Assembly (NCBI GenBank): GCA_963841445.1
Contig: CAWJCP010000001.1
Span: 248,001-312,000 of the forward strand
Direction: 5' to 3'
Length of the DNA stretch: 64,000 bases
Source: Mayfieldus sp963841445
Lineage (GTDB): Bacteria; Actinomycetota; Thermoleophilia; Solirubrobacterales; 70-9
The notes beneath the pieces are model-generated. The model ran no database searches, had not been told where the DNA came from, and worked only from the letters and a program-made list of their open reading frames with translations. This document shows, in pieces, positions 1-7,442 of this stretch. A program made the position numbers and the translations under genes. Each line of letters starts with the position of its first letter. Position 1 is the first letter of the stretch.

Positions 1-679
1 GGCGCTGCTCGGCGTCGTCATCGTCGCCCATGCTCACCCAGACGTCGGTGTAGACGGCGTCGGCTCCCGCGACCGCCACGGCCGGATCGTCGGTCAGGGT
101 CGCGCCGTGTGAGTCCTCGAGCGCGAAGCCGGGCGGGGAGGCGATCCTCACCTCAACCCCGGCCAGCGCCCCGAGGATCGCCAGCGAGCGGGCGACGTTG
201 TTGCCGTCGCCCACGTAGGCGAGCACCAGCCCTTCCAGCTCGCCGAAGCGCTGCCGCAGCGTGAGCAGGTCGGCAAGCGCCTGGCAGGGGTGATGCGACG
301 GGGTGAGCGCGTTGATCACCGGGACCTCGGAGGCCTCGGCGAGCTCGGAGACGATTGTGTGCGACTTCGAGCGGATCGCGATCGCGTCCACGTAGCGTGA
401 CATCACCCGCGCCGTGTCGGCGATCGATTCCCCGCGGACCAGCTGCATCTCGTCGCCGCGCAAGACCAGCGGGGTGGCACCGAGCTCGGCGACCCCGACT
501 TCGAGGGAGACCCGGGTGCGGGTCGAGGGCACCTCGAAGACCAGCGCGACGCTGCGCCGGGCAAGCGCATCGGAGCCCTCTCCCTTCTCGCGCCCCTCCC
601 GCAGCCGCTCGGCCCGGTCGAGGAGCGCGGCCAGATCTCCGCCGCCCAGCTCCTCCCCGGTCAAAAAATGCCCCTTCAA
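1..679 (-). CDS. argF: ornithine carbamoyltransferase, N-terminal part (runs off left edge)
   Basis: Cytosolic enzyme of arginine synthesis that makes citrulline from ornithine and carbamoyl phosphate. About 226 N-terminal residues are present; the rest lies outside the window. Reading from the N terminus one sees KGHFLTGEEL, the carbamoyl-phosphate loop STRTR followed by VSLEVGVAELG, the ESIADTARVMSRYVDAI stretch, the HPCQALADLLT motif and the GDGNNVARS turn that opens the ornithine domain. This order is diagnostic of the family. I place the start at a TTG at 677-679, because a TAGTAT box lies 7 nt upstream, which fits a leaderless transcript. A GTG at 707-709 would add ten residues. No other arginine gene is visible; the neighbour is a divergent EEP protein. 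Confidence 0.93.
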   Translation of the reverse strand, partial: MKGHFLTGEELGGGDLAALLDRAERLREGREKGEGSDALARRSVALVFEVPSTRTRVSLEVGVAELGATPLVLRGDEMQLVRGESIADTARVMSRYVDAIAIRSKSHTIVSELAEASEVPVINALTPSHHPCQALADLLTLRQRFGELEGLVLAYVGDGNNVARSLAILGALAGVEVRIASPPGFALEDSHGATLTDDPAVAVAGADAVYTDVWVSMGDDDDAEQR

Positions 680-683
680 GACG

Positions 684-693
684 CGGATACTAC
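684..693. promoter_or_regulatory. overlapping divergent -10 boxes between argF and the EEP gene
   Basis: Only 18 bp separate the two proposed start codons. The sequence GGATACTA reads TAGTAT on the minus strand, 7 nt before the argF TTG, and GATACT on the plus strand, 6 nt before the GTG at 698. Both spacings fit leaderless transcription, which is common in actinobacteria. No -35 match stands out, so this rests on the -10 boxes and spacing alone. Confidence 0.4.
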
Positions 694-697
694 CCCG

Positions 698-1606
698 GTG
701 CGAATTCACGCCCTGAGCTGGAATCTCTTCCACGGCCGCGACTTCCCGCCCGACCGCTCGCTGCTCACCTGGCGATCGCGGTTGCTGAAGATCACCGAGC
801 GCGGCCCCGAGTACGCGCAGGTGAATCGCAACCTGCTGACCGAGTTCACCACTGCGCTCTCCTCCCTGCGCTGGGACGTTGCGCTGCTGCAGGAGGCGCC
901 GCCGCGCTGGGCCGCGCCGCTCGCGGAGGCGCTCGGCGTCGAGGCGCACCGGGTCTTGACTTCGCGCAACTGGGCGCCGCCGCTACAAGCTGTGCTGGCC
1001 AACTTCAACCCTGACCTGATCGCCTCCAGCGATGGGGGGTCGAACCTGACCCTGGTGCGGGGGGCGCTGCAGCCCCCCGGGACGGACCCGGGAATCGTCG
1101 AGCGCCGCGAGCTCGTCATCCACGAGGGTCGGCCGGAGCGGCGGATGATGGCATTCACCCGCACGGCAGCGGGGCTCTGCGTCGCCAATCTGCACGCGAC
1201 CAACGACCGCCCCGAGCTGGCTGGGCCCGAGGTCCTGCGAGCCGCCGAGGTAGCGGTCGAATGGGCCGGCGAGGGGCCGCTGATCTTCGGCGGCGATCTC
1301 AACCTGCGGCCTGCCCAGAACCCGGAGGTCTTCGACCAGCTTCGCGACCGGCATGGACTTGTGCCTCCCACGGCGCCACACCGAATCGATCACCTGCTCG
1401 CGCGCGCAGTCGAGGTCCTGGAGCCGCCCGCCGACCTGCCCCACCCAGAGGTCGAGCGCCCGCGCGACCTCCGTGGCCCGCTCGGCCTCTGGCGTCGCGA
1501 GGCCGGGCGTCGCATCCGCCTCTCGGACCACGAGCCGGTCGGCGCCGAGTACGAGCTCGACGCCGATCCGGAAGCCGAGAGCGGGACTACTTCTTCTTCA
1601 GCCTGA
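698..1606 (+). CDS. endonuclease/exonuclease/phosphatase (EEP) family protein
   Basis: Predicted metal-dependent phosphodiesterase or phosphatase of the EEP fold; substrate unknown. The protein has about 302 residues without a signal peptide, so it is probably cytosolic. EEP landmarks in order: SWNLFHGRDF at the N terminus (first strand with the metal-binding Asn), LLQEAP (catalytic metal Glu), NLHATNDRPELAGPE, FGGDLNLRP (Asp-x-Asn) and the terminal LSDHEPV (Asp-His). All key residues are intact. I prefer the GTG at 698, next to a -10-like box; an ATG at 668 would add ten residues and overlap argF. The last 20 nt overlap the 3' end of the convergent glycine-rich gene. Confidence 0.8.
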   Translation: MRIHALSWNLFHGRDFPPDRSLLTWRSRLLKITERGPEYAQVNRNLLTEFTTALSSLRWDVALLQEAPPRWAAPLAEALGVEAHRVLTSRNWAPPLQAVLANFNPDLIASSDGGSNLTLVRGALQPPGTDPGIVERRELVIHEGRPERRMMAFTRTAAGLCVANLHATNDRPELAGPEVLRAAEVAVEWAGEGPLIFGGDLNLRPAQNPEVFDQLRDRHGLVPPTAPHRIDHLLARAVEVLEPPADLPHPEVERPRDLRGPLGLWRREAGRRIRLSDHEPVGAEYELDADPEAESGTTSSSA

Positions 1607-2777
1607 TCTTCTTGGAAGCGGAGACGGCATCGCCGCTCGAAGGCTTGAACGTGACCACCGCCTTGACCTTGACCTTGCCGCGTGAGAAGAGCTTGCGCTT
1701 CTTGCGGCCCTTCGCCTTCACCTTGAGCTTGTAGGTGCCGGCCTTCGGGACCTTCTTCGCGAGCGCGCCGAGCGACCGGGCGAGGGTGGAGCGCTTGTGG
1801 ACCACTCCCTTGCCGCCGATCGACAGAGTGCCCGAGCCGGGAACCGTGACCGACAGAAGCGCGGTGCCCTTCTTCTTGTTCTTCTTCACCTTGCCGAGTT
1901 TCAGGCCGCCGTTGTCGCCTCCGGCGCCATATGTGATCGTCAGCGTTGGAGTCCCCGAGCTACCGGCCTTGATTGACTTGTTCGTCGCCGTCGCGGCGAA
2001 GCTGGATGAGCCAGCACCTCCGCCGCCGCCCGCGCCTGAGCTGCTACCGCCGGCCGAAGCGCCTCCGCCACCGAAGGAGCCACCGCCTCCACCGCCTCCG
2101 CTACCTGCCGGGGCGCCACTCCCGCCGGCACCGCCCTGGCCGCCTGAGCCGTTGCCGCCCGCCCCGTTCAGGGTGCCGCCGGGGCCGCCGGCGCCGCCGC
2201 CTGAGCCTCCGCCGGTGGCACCTGCAGCCCCGATGCCGGAGGGCGTCGCGCCACCTCCCGTGCCGCCGGCCGTCGCGCCGTCCGGGGTGTTGCCACCGCC
2301 TCCGCCGCCACCGCCGGCGACCAGCAGCCTCGCGTCGAGCGAGGCAGGCCCCGCACTTCTCGAAACGGTGCCGAGGTCGGTTGCACCCCCTCCACCGCCG
2401 CCGTCGTTGTTTGCACCGTCGCCTCCGCTTCCGCCGCCGTTGTAGCCAGGACTGACCACCCCGCCGTTGCCTCCCACGTTGACGAACAGCACCTGCCCCG
2501 GCGTCACGGCCAGGTCAGCCTTCGCGACCGCGCCGAAGCCGCCCGCCACTCCAGCCGGGCCTCCGGAGCCGCCCTTGCCTCCGACAGCGGTGACGGTGAC
2601 GCTCGTGATCCCGTCCGGAACAATGAGATTCTGCTCGCCGCCAGTGAAGGCGAAGGTCTTCGTCGTCGCAGCGCTCGAGGAGGCGCCGCTGGCGCTCGAC
2701 AGCGAAACCCAGAGCGCGGCGAAGAAGATCGACCCGGCGACGAGCGTGGCAGCCAACTGGCGACTTCTAGACGTCAA
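1587..2777 (-). CDS. secreted glycine-rich protein with lysine-rich C-terminal module
   Basis: Probably exported and cell-surface or matrix associated; no enzymatic motif. The N terminus has a basic start (TSRSRQ) and a hydrophobic segment (LAATLVAGSIFFAALWVSL) typical of a signal peptide. A short domain with FTGGEQNLIVPDGITSVTVTAVGG follows, then about 170 residues dominated by glycine runs (GGGGGGG) with interspersed Ser/Ala, as in the bacterial glycine-rich repeat families. The last 110 residues are Lys-rich and beta-prone (GKVKKNKKKGTALLSVTVPG, then KLKVKAKGRKKRKL), ending IRLKKK. The TTG start at 2777 is chosen because GGGAGG precedes it by 5 nt and it places the signal peptide at the N terminus. 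The antisense strand gives long proline-rich open frames that are shadows. Confidence 0.75.
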   Translation of the reverse strand: MTSRSRQLAATLVAGSIFFAALWVSLSSASGASSSAATTKTFAFTGGEQNLIVPDGITSVTVTAVGGKGGSGGPAGVAGGFGAVAKADLAVTPGQVLFVNVGGNGGVVSPGYNGGGSGGDGANNDGGGGGGATDLGTVSRSAGPASLDARLLVAGGGGGGGGNTPDGATAGGTGGGATPSGIGAAGATGGGSGGGAGGPGGTLNGAGGNGSGGQGGAGGSGAPAGSGGGGGGGSFGGGGASAGGSSSGAGGGGGAGSSSFAATATNKSIKAGSSGTPTLTITYGAGGDNGGLKLGKVKKNKKKGTALLSVTVPGSGTLSIGGKGVVHKRSTLARSLGALAKKVPKAGTYKLKVKAKGRKKRKLFSRGKVKVKAVVTFKPSSGDAVSASKKIRLKKK

Positions 2778-2847
2778 TACGACCTCCCGGCTCCGGACGA
2801 CCTCCTCAACTCGCGTGAGACTAGCCGCGGGATATCGCTGCCGCCAC

Positions 2848-2860
2848 CCCAATACTTGGG
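2848..2860. promoter_or_regulatory. small dyad in the divergent intergenic region
   Basis: CCCAA-TAC-TTGGG is a perfect 5-bp inverted repeat within the AT-richer 137-bp gap between the glycine-rich gene and the histone-like gene. It could be an operator for either, but the arms are short and there is no second copy, so the call is weak. Confidence 0.25.
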
Positions 2861-2914
2861 CAATTGCAGGCGAGGTGAAATAGTTGGGCGGTCCGACTCG
2901 ACAAGGAGGCAGAG

Positions 2915-3601
2915 ATGGCGGCGAAGAAGAGCACCGCGAAGAAGAGCACCGCGAGCAGAAGCGGCTCGAAGCGCAAGACGTCGCGCGCATCCTCGTCGCG
3001 CGGCTCTTCGTCTCGCAAGTCCTCCTCCCGCGGCTCCACCGCTCGACGCTCGAGCCGCAGCAAGTCGAGCAGCGCCGCCACCGCCGGGCTCGACAAGAGC
3101 ATCGAGAGCTTCCGCGACAGCCTCGAGCGCAGCCTCACCCTGAGCCGCGAGCGCGTGCAGGAGGTCGTCGACGACGCGGTCAAGCGCGGGCGCATGCAGC
3201 GCCGCGACGCCGAGCAGATGGTCTCCGACCTTGTCAGCCGCGGCCGTCGCCAGACCACGAGCCTGGTTGCCGACCTGGAGAAGATGGCGGAGCAGGCGCG
3301 CAAGGAGCTGCGCCGCGGCGCCGCCCCGGCGCGTCGCGGCGCCAAGGGCGCGGCCGGGCGCGCCGCGCGCGCCGCGCGCGACGCCGCCGACCGCCCGCTC
3401 GCCGAGGCCGACCGTCTGCGGCGACGCAGCGGCCTCCCGGCCCCGTTTCCGATCACCGCCTACGACCAGCTGACCGCGGCCCAGGTGAAGTCCCGCCTCA
3501 CAGACCTGACTGCAGCCGAGCTGCGCAAGGTGCGCACCTACGAGAAGCGCAACCAGAACCGCAAGGGCATCGTCGGCGACATCGAGAAGCGCCTCAAGTA
3601 G
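2915..3601 (+). CDS. histone H1-like nucleoid/phasin-type protein
   Basis: Protein of 228 residues, probably DNA-binding. Residues 1-55 are a Lys/Ser/Ala/Arg tail (AAKKSTAKKSTASRSGSKRK, then Arg/Ser repeats) resembling eukaryotic-type H1 tails. Residues 58-115 are amphipathic and heptad-like (SIESFRDSLERSLTLSRERV, MVSDLVSRGRRQ), similar to phasin-like coiled coils. An Ala/Arg linker follows. The C-terminal 50 residues (PITAYDQLTAAQVKSRLTDL, then AELRKVRTYEKRNQNRK) form a compact domain known from actinobacterial hypothetical and Lsr2-like contexts; I recall the pattern but cannot name the family. AAGGAGG lies 6 nt before the ATG, an unusually good ribosome site suggesting high expression. A nucleoid role is inference from composition. 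Confidence 0.72.
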   Translation: MAAKKSTAKKSTASRSGSKRKTSRASSSRGSSSRKSSSRGSTARRSSRSKSSSAATAGLDKSIESFRDSLERSLTLSRERVQEVVDDAVKRGRMQRRDAEQMVSDLVSRGRRQTTSLVADLEKMAEQARKELRRGAAPARRGAKGAAGRAARAARDAADRPLAEADRLRRRSGLPAPFPITAYDQLTAAQVKSRLTDLTAAELRKVRTYEKRNQNRKGIVGDIEKRLK

Positions 3602-3616
3602 CCCGAGCGCCTACGC

Positions 3617-5098
3617 CTAATCGAACTCCGCCGCGAGGTCCTCGAGGTCGAGGCGCTCGTCCAGCTTCTCGACGAGGAGCTCGTCCGCACGCAGACGCTG
3701 CCCGCCGCTCCAAAGGCCGACCAGCCACTCGCCGGCGCCAGGCTCGGCGAACCAGCGCTCGCCGAACTCAGCGCTCAGCGCGGCCCGCCACTTCGCCTCC
3801 AGCGCCCAGGCGCGCAGATAGCAGGCGACGTAAAAGCCCCCGTCGACATCCTCGAGCCAGGTCGTCGGCGTCCAATCGACCCCGGTCGCGACGCTGAGCA
3901 GCTCCGTGTAGCGGTTGGGCATCGCGGCGAGGTCGGGAGCCGGTCCGTGCAGCTCCAGCTCGTAAGCGATCTTGGCCGCGTAGCGGCGCAGGAAGAACAG
4001 CTTCACGGCTTTGGCGTGCGCGGCAACGCCCTCCCCGTCCGGCGAGCCGAGCACCTCGTCGATCCAGCCGGGCTGCTCGATCACGTGCTCGAACAGGAAG
4101 GCGAAGGACTCGGTGACCGAGTTGTCGCCGAGGTATCTGAATTCGGCCGGCAGGCCGGCGTCGACGTTCGCGTAGTGCTCTGTGTGCCCGCCCTCGTGAA
4201 AGAGCGCCGCGTAGTCCTCGCGACCGCCGACCCGGGGGACCACCAGGTAGACCTCCTGCGGCACCCGGACCGGCGCGCAGTAGGCGCGCGGAGTCTTGCT
4301 CGGACGATCCTCAGTGTCTAGACGCACGTTCGGCTGCGCCTCGAGATCAAGGCCGAGCCCGGACAACGTGCGCGCGAAGGCGTCGACCAGCTGGGCTTCC
4401 GGGAAGCTCGAATCGAGCTCGGGCGCGCGAAAGAAGCGGGCCAGATCGGAGCGGCGCACGGAGGCGAGGCGCAGGCCAAGGATGCGCTCGAGCTGCGGAT
4501 CCATTGTCTGCTCATAGACGCTCTTGGTGGCGGTGAGGAAGCGCCGCGCCTGTGCCGCCAGCTGTCCGAGGTCGACTCCGCTCAGCTCCGCGCACGCCTC
4601 CGCATAGCTGCTCCAACCCAGCTCGACGATCAGGTTATGGGTGCGTTGCAGGGTCTCGCGATGCAGCGGGTTGATCTGCTCATCGAGCAGCTCGAGGCGA
4701 CCGTCTTGAAGCGCCGCGCGGCGGTCCGCGTCGGGCTCATTTGCCTGGGCGGAGGCGAGTCGCCGGTAGGGAATCCTCTCCCCGTCGAGCTCGAGCTCCA
4801 TCCCCGCCTCGCGGCGCGCGATCTCCTCCTCCTCGGCGGCGCAGGCGAGGCCGAGGAACCCGCCGACCGCCAGCTCGAGCAGAAACGAGGCGCGGCGGCC
4901 CTGCTCGTCATCAGCATTGCCGGCGGCGGCGCGCAGCTCCTCGATCGAGGCGGGCTCGAACAGCTCGCTGTGCCGCCCATAGATCCCGGCGACCTCGTAG
5001 TCGGGCTTTCGTCCCGAGAAGTGCAGGTGGTATTCGCGGTCGAGCTCGCTGACGAAGTTCTCCGCCTGAACCGAGTAGCCGTCGAGGTCAAACTTCAT
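3617..5098 (-). CDS. M3-type zinc oligopeptidase
   Basis: Predicted cytosolic zinc metallopeptidase of the thimet/oligopeptidase F clan, 493 residues. The zinc site HEGGH (HExxH) lies near residues 300-305 in ALFHEGGHTEHYANV, followed about 25 residues later by NSVTESFAFLFEHV, which supplies the third ligand Glu and matches family spacing. The N-terminal half is acidic and helical (ELRAAAGNADDEQGRRASFL), as expected for the channel-forming helices. The protein is shorter than classical PepF (about 600), so it is a compact family member. It is divergent from rlmD with 20 bp between the starts. There is no signal peptide. Confidence 0.82.
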   Translation of the reverse strand: MKFDLDGYSVQAENFVSELDREYHLHFSGRKPDYEVAGIYGRHSELFEPASIEELRAAAGNADDEQGRRASFLLELAVGGFLGLACAAEEEEIARREAGMELELDGERIPYRRLASAQANEPDADRRAALQDGRLELLDEQINPLHRETLQRTHNLIVELGWSSYAEACAELSGVDLGQLAAQARRFLTATKSVYEQTMDPQLERILGLRLASVRRSDLARFFRAPELDSSFPEAQLVDAFARTLSGLGLDLEAQPNVRLDTEDRPSKTPRAYCAPVRVPQEVYLVVPRVGGREDYAALFHEGGHTEHYANVDAGLPAEFRYLGDNSVTESFAFLFEHVIEQPGWIDEVLGSPDGEGVAAHAKAVKLFFLRRYAAKIAYELELHGPAPDLAAMPNRYTELLSVATGVDWTPTTWLEDVDGGFYVACYLRAWALEAKWRAALSAEFGERWFAEPGAGEWLVGLWSGGQRLRADELLVEKLDERLDLEDLAAEFD

Positions 5099-5118
5099 GG
5101 CGCTGCAACGATAGGTGG

Positions 5119-6462
5119 ATGAGCGATGCCGCAGCCAGCGAACAGACGCTGCGCCGCGCCGAGCAGGTCACCCTCGATGTCGAGAGCCTCGCCTACGGCG
5201 GGCGCGGCGTCGCCCGCCGTGACGGCTACGTCGTCTTCGTCACCGGCGCCCTGCCCGGCGACCGCGTACGGGCCGAGGTCACCAAAGCGAAGCGAAGCTT
5301 TGCCGAGGCACGCACCGTGGAGCTGCTGGGCCCGAGTCCCGACCGGGTCCCGGACCGCTGCCTGCACGGCGGCGAGCCCTGTCCGGGGGCGCCGTGGCAG
5401 GGCCTCGAATACTCCCAGCAGCTGCAGACCAAGAGCGAGCAGGTCGAAGACGCCCTGCGGCGGATCGGCGAGCTCGACGGCTTCGAGCTGGAGCCGATCG
5501 AGCCGGCGGTCGAGCAGTGGCGATACCGAAACAAGCTCGAGTACAGCTTCGGCGACGCCGACGGCGAGCCGGTGCTCGGCTTCCACGCCCGCGGGCGCTG
5601 GGACCGGGTCGTGCCGGTCGAGGACTGCTGGTTGGCCTCGGAGCCGGGCAACGAGGCGCGCAACCGGGTTCGCGACTGGGCGGCGGCCTCGGGCATGGAC
5701 GCCTACGACAAGCGGGGCGGGATCGGCCTGCTGCGAAACCTCGTCGTCCGCGAGGGACGCCGCAGTGGCGAGCTGCAGACCCGCCTGGTCACCTCGCCGG
5801 CCGAGATCCCGCGACCGCCGGTCGACCTGCACACGGTGATCGACGGGCCGTCCGGAGGCACCGAGGGGCCGACCGGAGTGCTCGGGCGCGAGCGCATCGG
5901 CGAAGAGGTCTGCGGGCTGCGGATCGAGATCTCGCCCTTCGCGTTCTTTCAGACCAACACCGAGATGGCCGAGCGCCTCTACGCGGTGGCCCGCGATTAC
6001 GCCGGCCTCACGGGTGCCGAGCGGGTCTTCGATCTCTACTGCGGGATCGGGACGCTGGGGCTGACGATGGCGGGCGACGCCGCCGAAGTCTGGGGCCTGG
6101 AGATCGTCTCCGAGGCAATCGAGGACGCGGCCCGCAACGCGGCCGCGAACGGGATCGAGAACGCGCGCTTCGTCGCCGCCAACGCCCGCACCGGCCTGCG
6201 CCCGCTGATCGAGCAAGCCGGGCAGCCCGACGTCGCCATCGTCGACCCGCCGCGCGCCGGGCTCTCGCAGAAGATCGTCCGGCGCCTGATCGAGTGCGAG
6301 GCGAAGCGCATCGTCTACGTCTCCTGCAACCCGACGACGCTGGCGCCGAATGCCGCCCAGCTGGTCGAGGCCGGCTATAGGCTGCGGCGCGTGAAGCCGG
6401 TCGACATGTTTCCCCAGACCCCCCACATCGAGTGCCTGGCGCTGCTCGAAAAGCAAGCGTGA
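5119..6462 (+). CDS. rlmD: 23S rRNA (uracil-5-)-methyltransferase RlmD/RumA family, with TRAM domain
   Basis: SAM-dependent RNA m5U methyltransferase of 447 residues. Residues 15-75 form a TRAM/OB domain (VTLDVESLAYGGRGVARRDG, then FVTGALPGDRVRAEV). A partial cysteine cluster follows (DRCLHGGEPCPG), recalling the 4Fe-4S site of RlmD. The Rossmann methyltransferase domain has VFDLYCGIGTLGL (SAM loop), VDPPRAGL, and near residue 400 YVSCNPTTLAPN with the catalytic cysteine. EISPFAFFQTNTEMAERLY is the family FxQxN motif. Whether the target is U1939 of 23S rRNA or tRNA U54 (TrmA-like) cannot be decided from sequence. The downstream oxidoreductase starts 42 nt later on the same strand. Confidence 0.9.
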   Translation: MSDAAASEQTLRRAEQVTLDVESLAYGGRGVARRDGYVVFVTGALPGDRVRAEVTKAKRSFAEARTVELLGPSPDRVPDRCLHGGEPCPGAPWQGLEYSQQLQTKSEQVEDALRRIGELDGFELEPIEPAVEQWRYRNKLEYSFGDADGEPVLGFHARGRWDRVVPVEDCWLASEPGNEARNRVRDWAAASGMDAYDKRGGIGLLRNLVVREGRRSGELQTRLVTSPAEIPRPPVDLHTVIDGPSGGTEGPTGVLGRERIGEEVCGLRIEISPFAFFQTNTEMAERLYAVARDYAGLTGAERVFDLYCGIGTLGLTMAGDAAEVWGLEIVSEAIEDAARNAAANGIENARFVAANARTGLRPLIEQAGQPDVAIVDPPRAGLSQKIVRRLIECEAKRIVYVSCNPTTLAPNAAQLVEAGYRLRRVKPVDMFPQTPHIECLALLEKQA

Positions 6463-6504
6463 CACCGCTGCCCGCGGACGCGAAGCCGAGCAGGCAGCGG
6501 ACAG

Positions 6505-7293
6505 ATGCCTAGGGGCTTTGGAGTCGCGGGCGGCCTCGACGCCGAGGTCGCCAAGCCGCTCGCGGAGCGCTCCGCGCAGCTCGGCTACGCGTCGCTGTGG
6601 TCCAACGACCACCCGGGCGGCAGCGGCCTCGAGACGCTGGCTCATTTCGGCGCCGCGGCCCCCGAGGTCGAGCTCGGCGTCGCGGTCCTCGCCCTCGACC
6701 GCCACCGCCCGGCCGAGATCGCCGCCAAGGTCGAGGAGCTGGGCCTCGATCGCGAGCGGCTCTGGATCGGCGTCGGGGCCGGTACCTCGGAGCGGCCGCT
6801 CAGCCGCATGCGCGGAGCGCTGCCGGAGCTGCGCGAGGCACTGCCCGGCGTCCGCCTCGCCCTCGCCGCGATGGGCCCGAAGATGGCCGCTTTTGGCGGC
6901 GCCTCCTGGGACGGCGTCTTCACGAACTGGATGACCCCGGAGGCGGCGCGGACGGCGCGCGAGCGCGTCCATGCCGGCGCTACAGAGGCCGGCCGCGAGT
7001 CGCCGCCGGTGCTCGGCTACGTGCGCACCGCGGTCGGCGCGGACGCCACACAGCGACTGACCAAGGAGGAGACCTTCTACCGCGACCTGCACGACGGCTA
7101 CCGCAATCATTTCGACCGCCTCGACGAGCCGGTCGGCAGCGTCGGCGTCGCCGCCGCCGACAGCGCCACCGCAAAGACTGGGCTGGACCGCTTCGATGCG
7201 CTCGACGTCGTGGTGGTGCGGGGGCTGGCCAGCGCTACGGTCGAGGCGATGACCGCGCTCGCCGAGGCTGCGGCGCCACAGGAGAGCTCCTAG
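6505..7293 (+). CDS. LLM-class flavin-dependent oxidoreductase (luciferase-like)
   Basis: Short (262 residues) member of the bacterial-luciferase/F420 or FMN oxidoreductase superfamily. Family features: the N-terminal ERSAQLGYASLWSNDHPGG (the usual ExxGFDSxWxxDH position), VELGVAVLALDRHRPAEIAAKV (the TxVxxxxxRxPxxxA strand) and LWIGVGAG. Substrate and cofactor are unknown. It is shorter than the usual 300-350 residues because the C-terminal insertion is reduced. Its stop codon lies inside the left 8-bp target duplication of the IS element. Before insertion its TAG overlapped the TAG of the convergent zinc-ribbon gene in the palindrome CTAG. Confidence 0.78.
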   Translation: MPRGFGVAGGLDAEVAKPLAERSAQLGYASLWSNDHPGGSGLETLAHFGAAAPEVELGVAVLALDRHRPAEIAAKVEELGLDRERLWIGVGAGTSERPLSRMRGALPELREALPGVRLALAAMGPKMAAFGGASWDGVFTNWMTPEAARTARERVHAGATEAGRESPPVLGYVRTAVGADATQRLTKEETFYRDLHDGYRNHFDRLDEPVGSVGVAAADSATAKTGLDRFDALDVVVVRGLASATVEAMTALAEAAAPQESS

Positions 7294-7295
7294 GC
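7288..7295. repeat. left target-site duplication of the IS481-type element
   Basis: TCCTAGGC, identical to 8464-8471. It contains the TAG stop of the oxidoreductase gene (7291-7293). Confidence 0.9.
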
Positions 7296-7310
7296 TGAAC
7301 TAACTCCGAG
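7296..7310 (+). repeat. left terminal inverted repeat of the IS
   Basis: TGAACTAACTCCGAG; mismatches its partner at 8449-8463 at two adjacent positions only. Confidence 0.85.
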
Positions 7311-7353
7311 TTCCCCCGACACCTTCCGGGGGATCGATAGACGTCTTCAAGTG

Positions 7354-7387
7354 GGACGACCCCCTGCCCGAGGGCAGGGGGTCGTCC
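7354..7387 (+). terminator. 15-bp perfect hairpin inside the IS, upstream of the transposase
   Basis: GGACGACCCCCTGCC, loop CGAG, then the exact complement. No T-run follows, so it is not a classical intrinsic terminator. In other IS elements such hairpins block transposase expression from outside transcription; that role here is inference. Confidence 0.6.
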
Positions 7388-7442
7388 GCTTGGCGACTCA
7401 CGCTCCGTGCTTCACGGCAATGAAGTTCGGAAGGGAGTCGCG

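Noticed and set aside
1735..2445. Long proline-rich open frame on the plus strand
   Set aside because: It is the antisense of glycine codons in the glycine-rich gene; no start context or coding signature.
7407..7442. GTG start at 7407 for the transposase
   Set aside because: No ribosome site; the ATG at 7443 has AAGGGA at good spacing and matches the usual N terminus.
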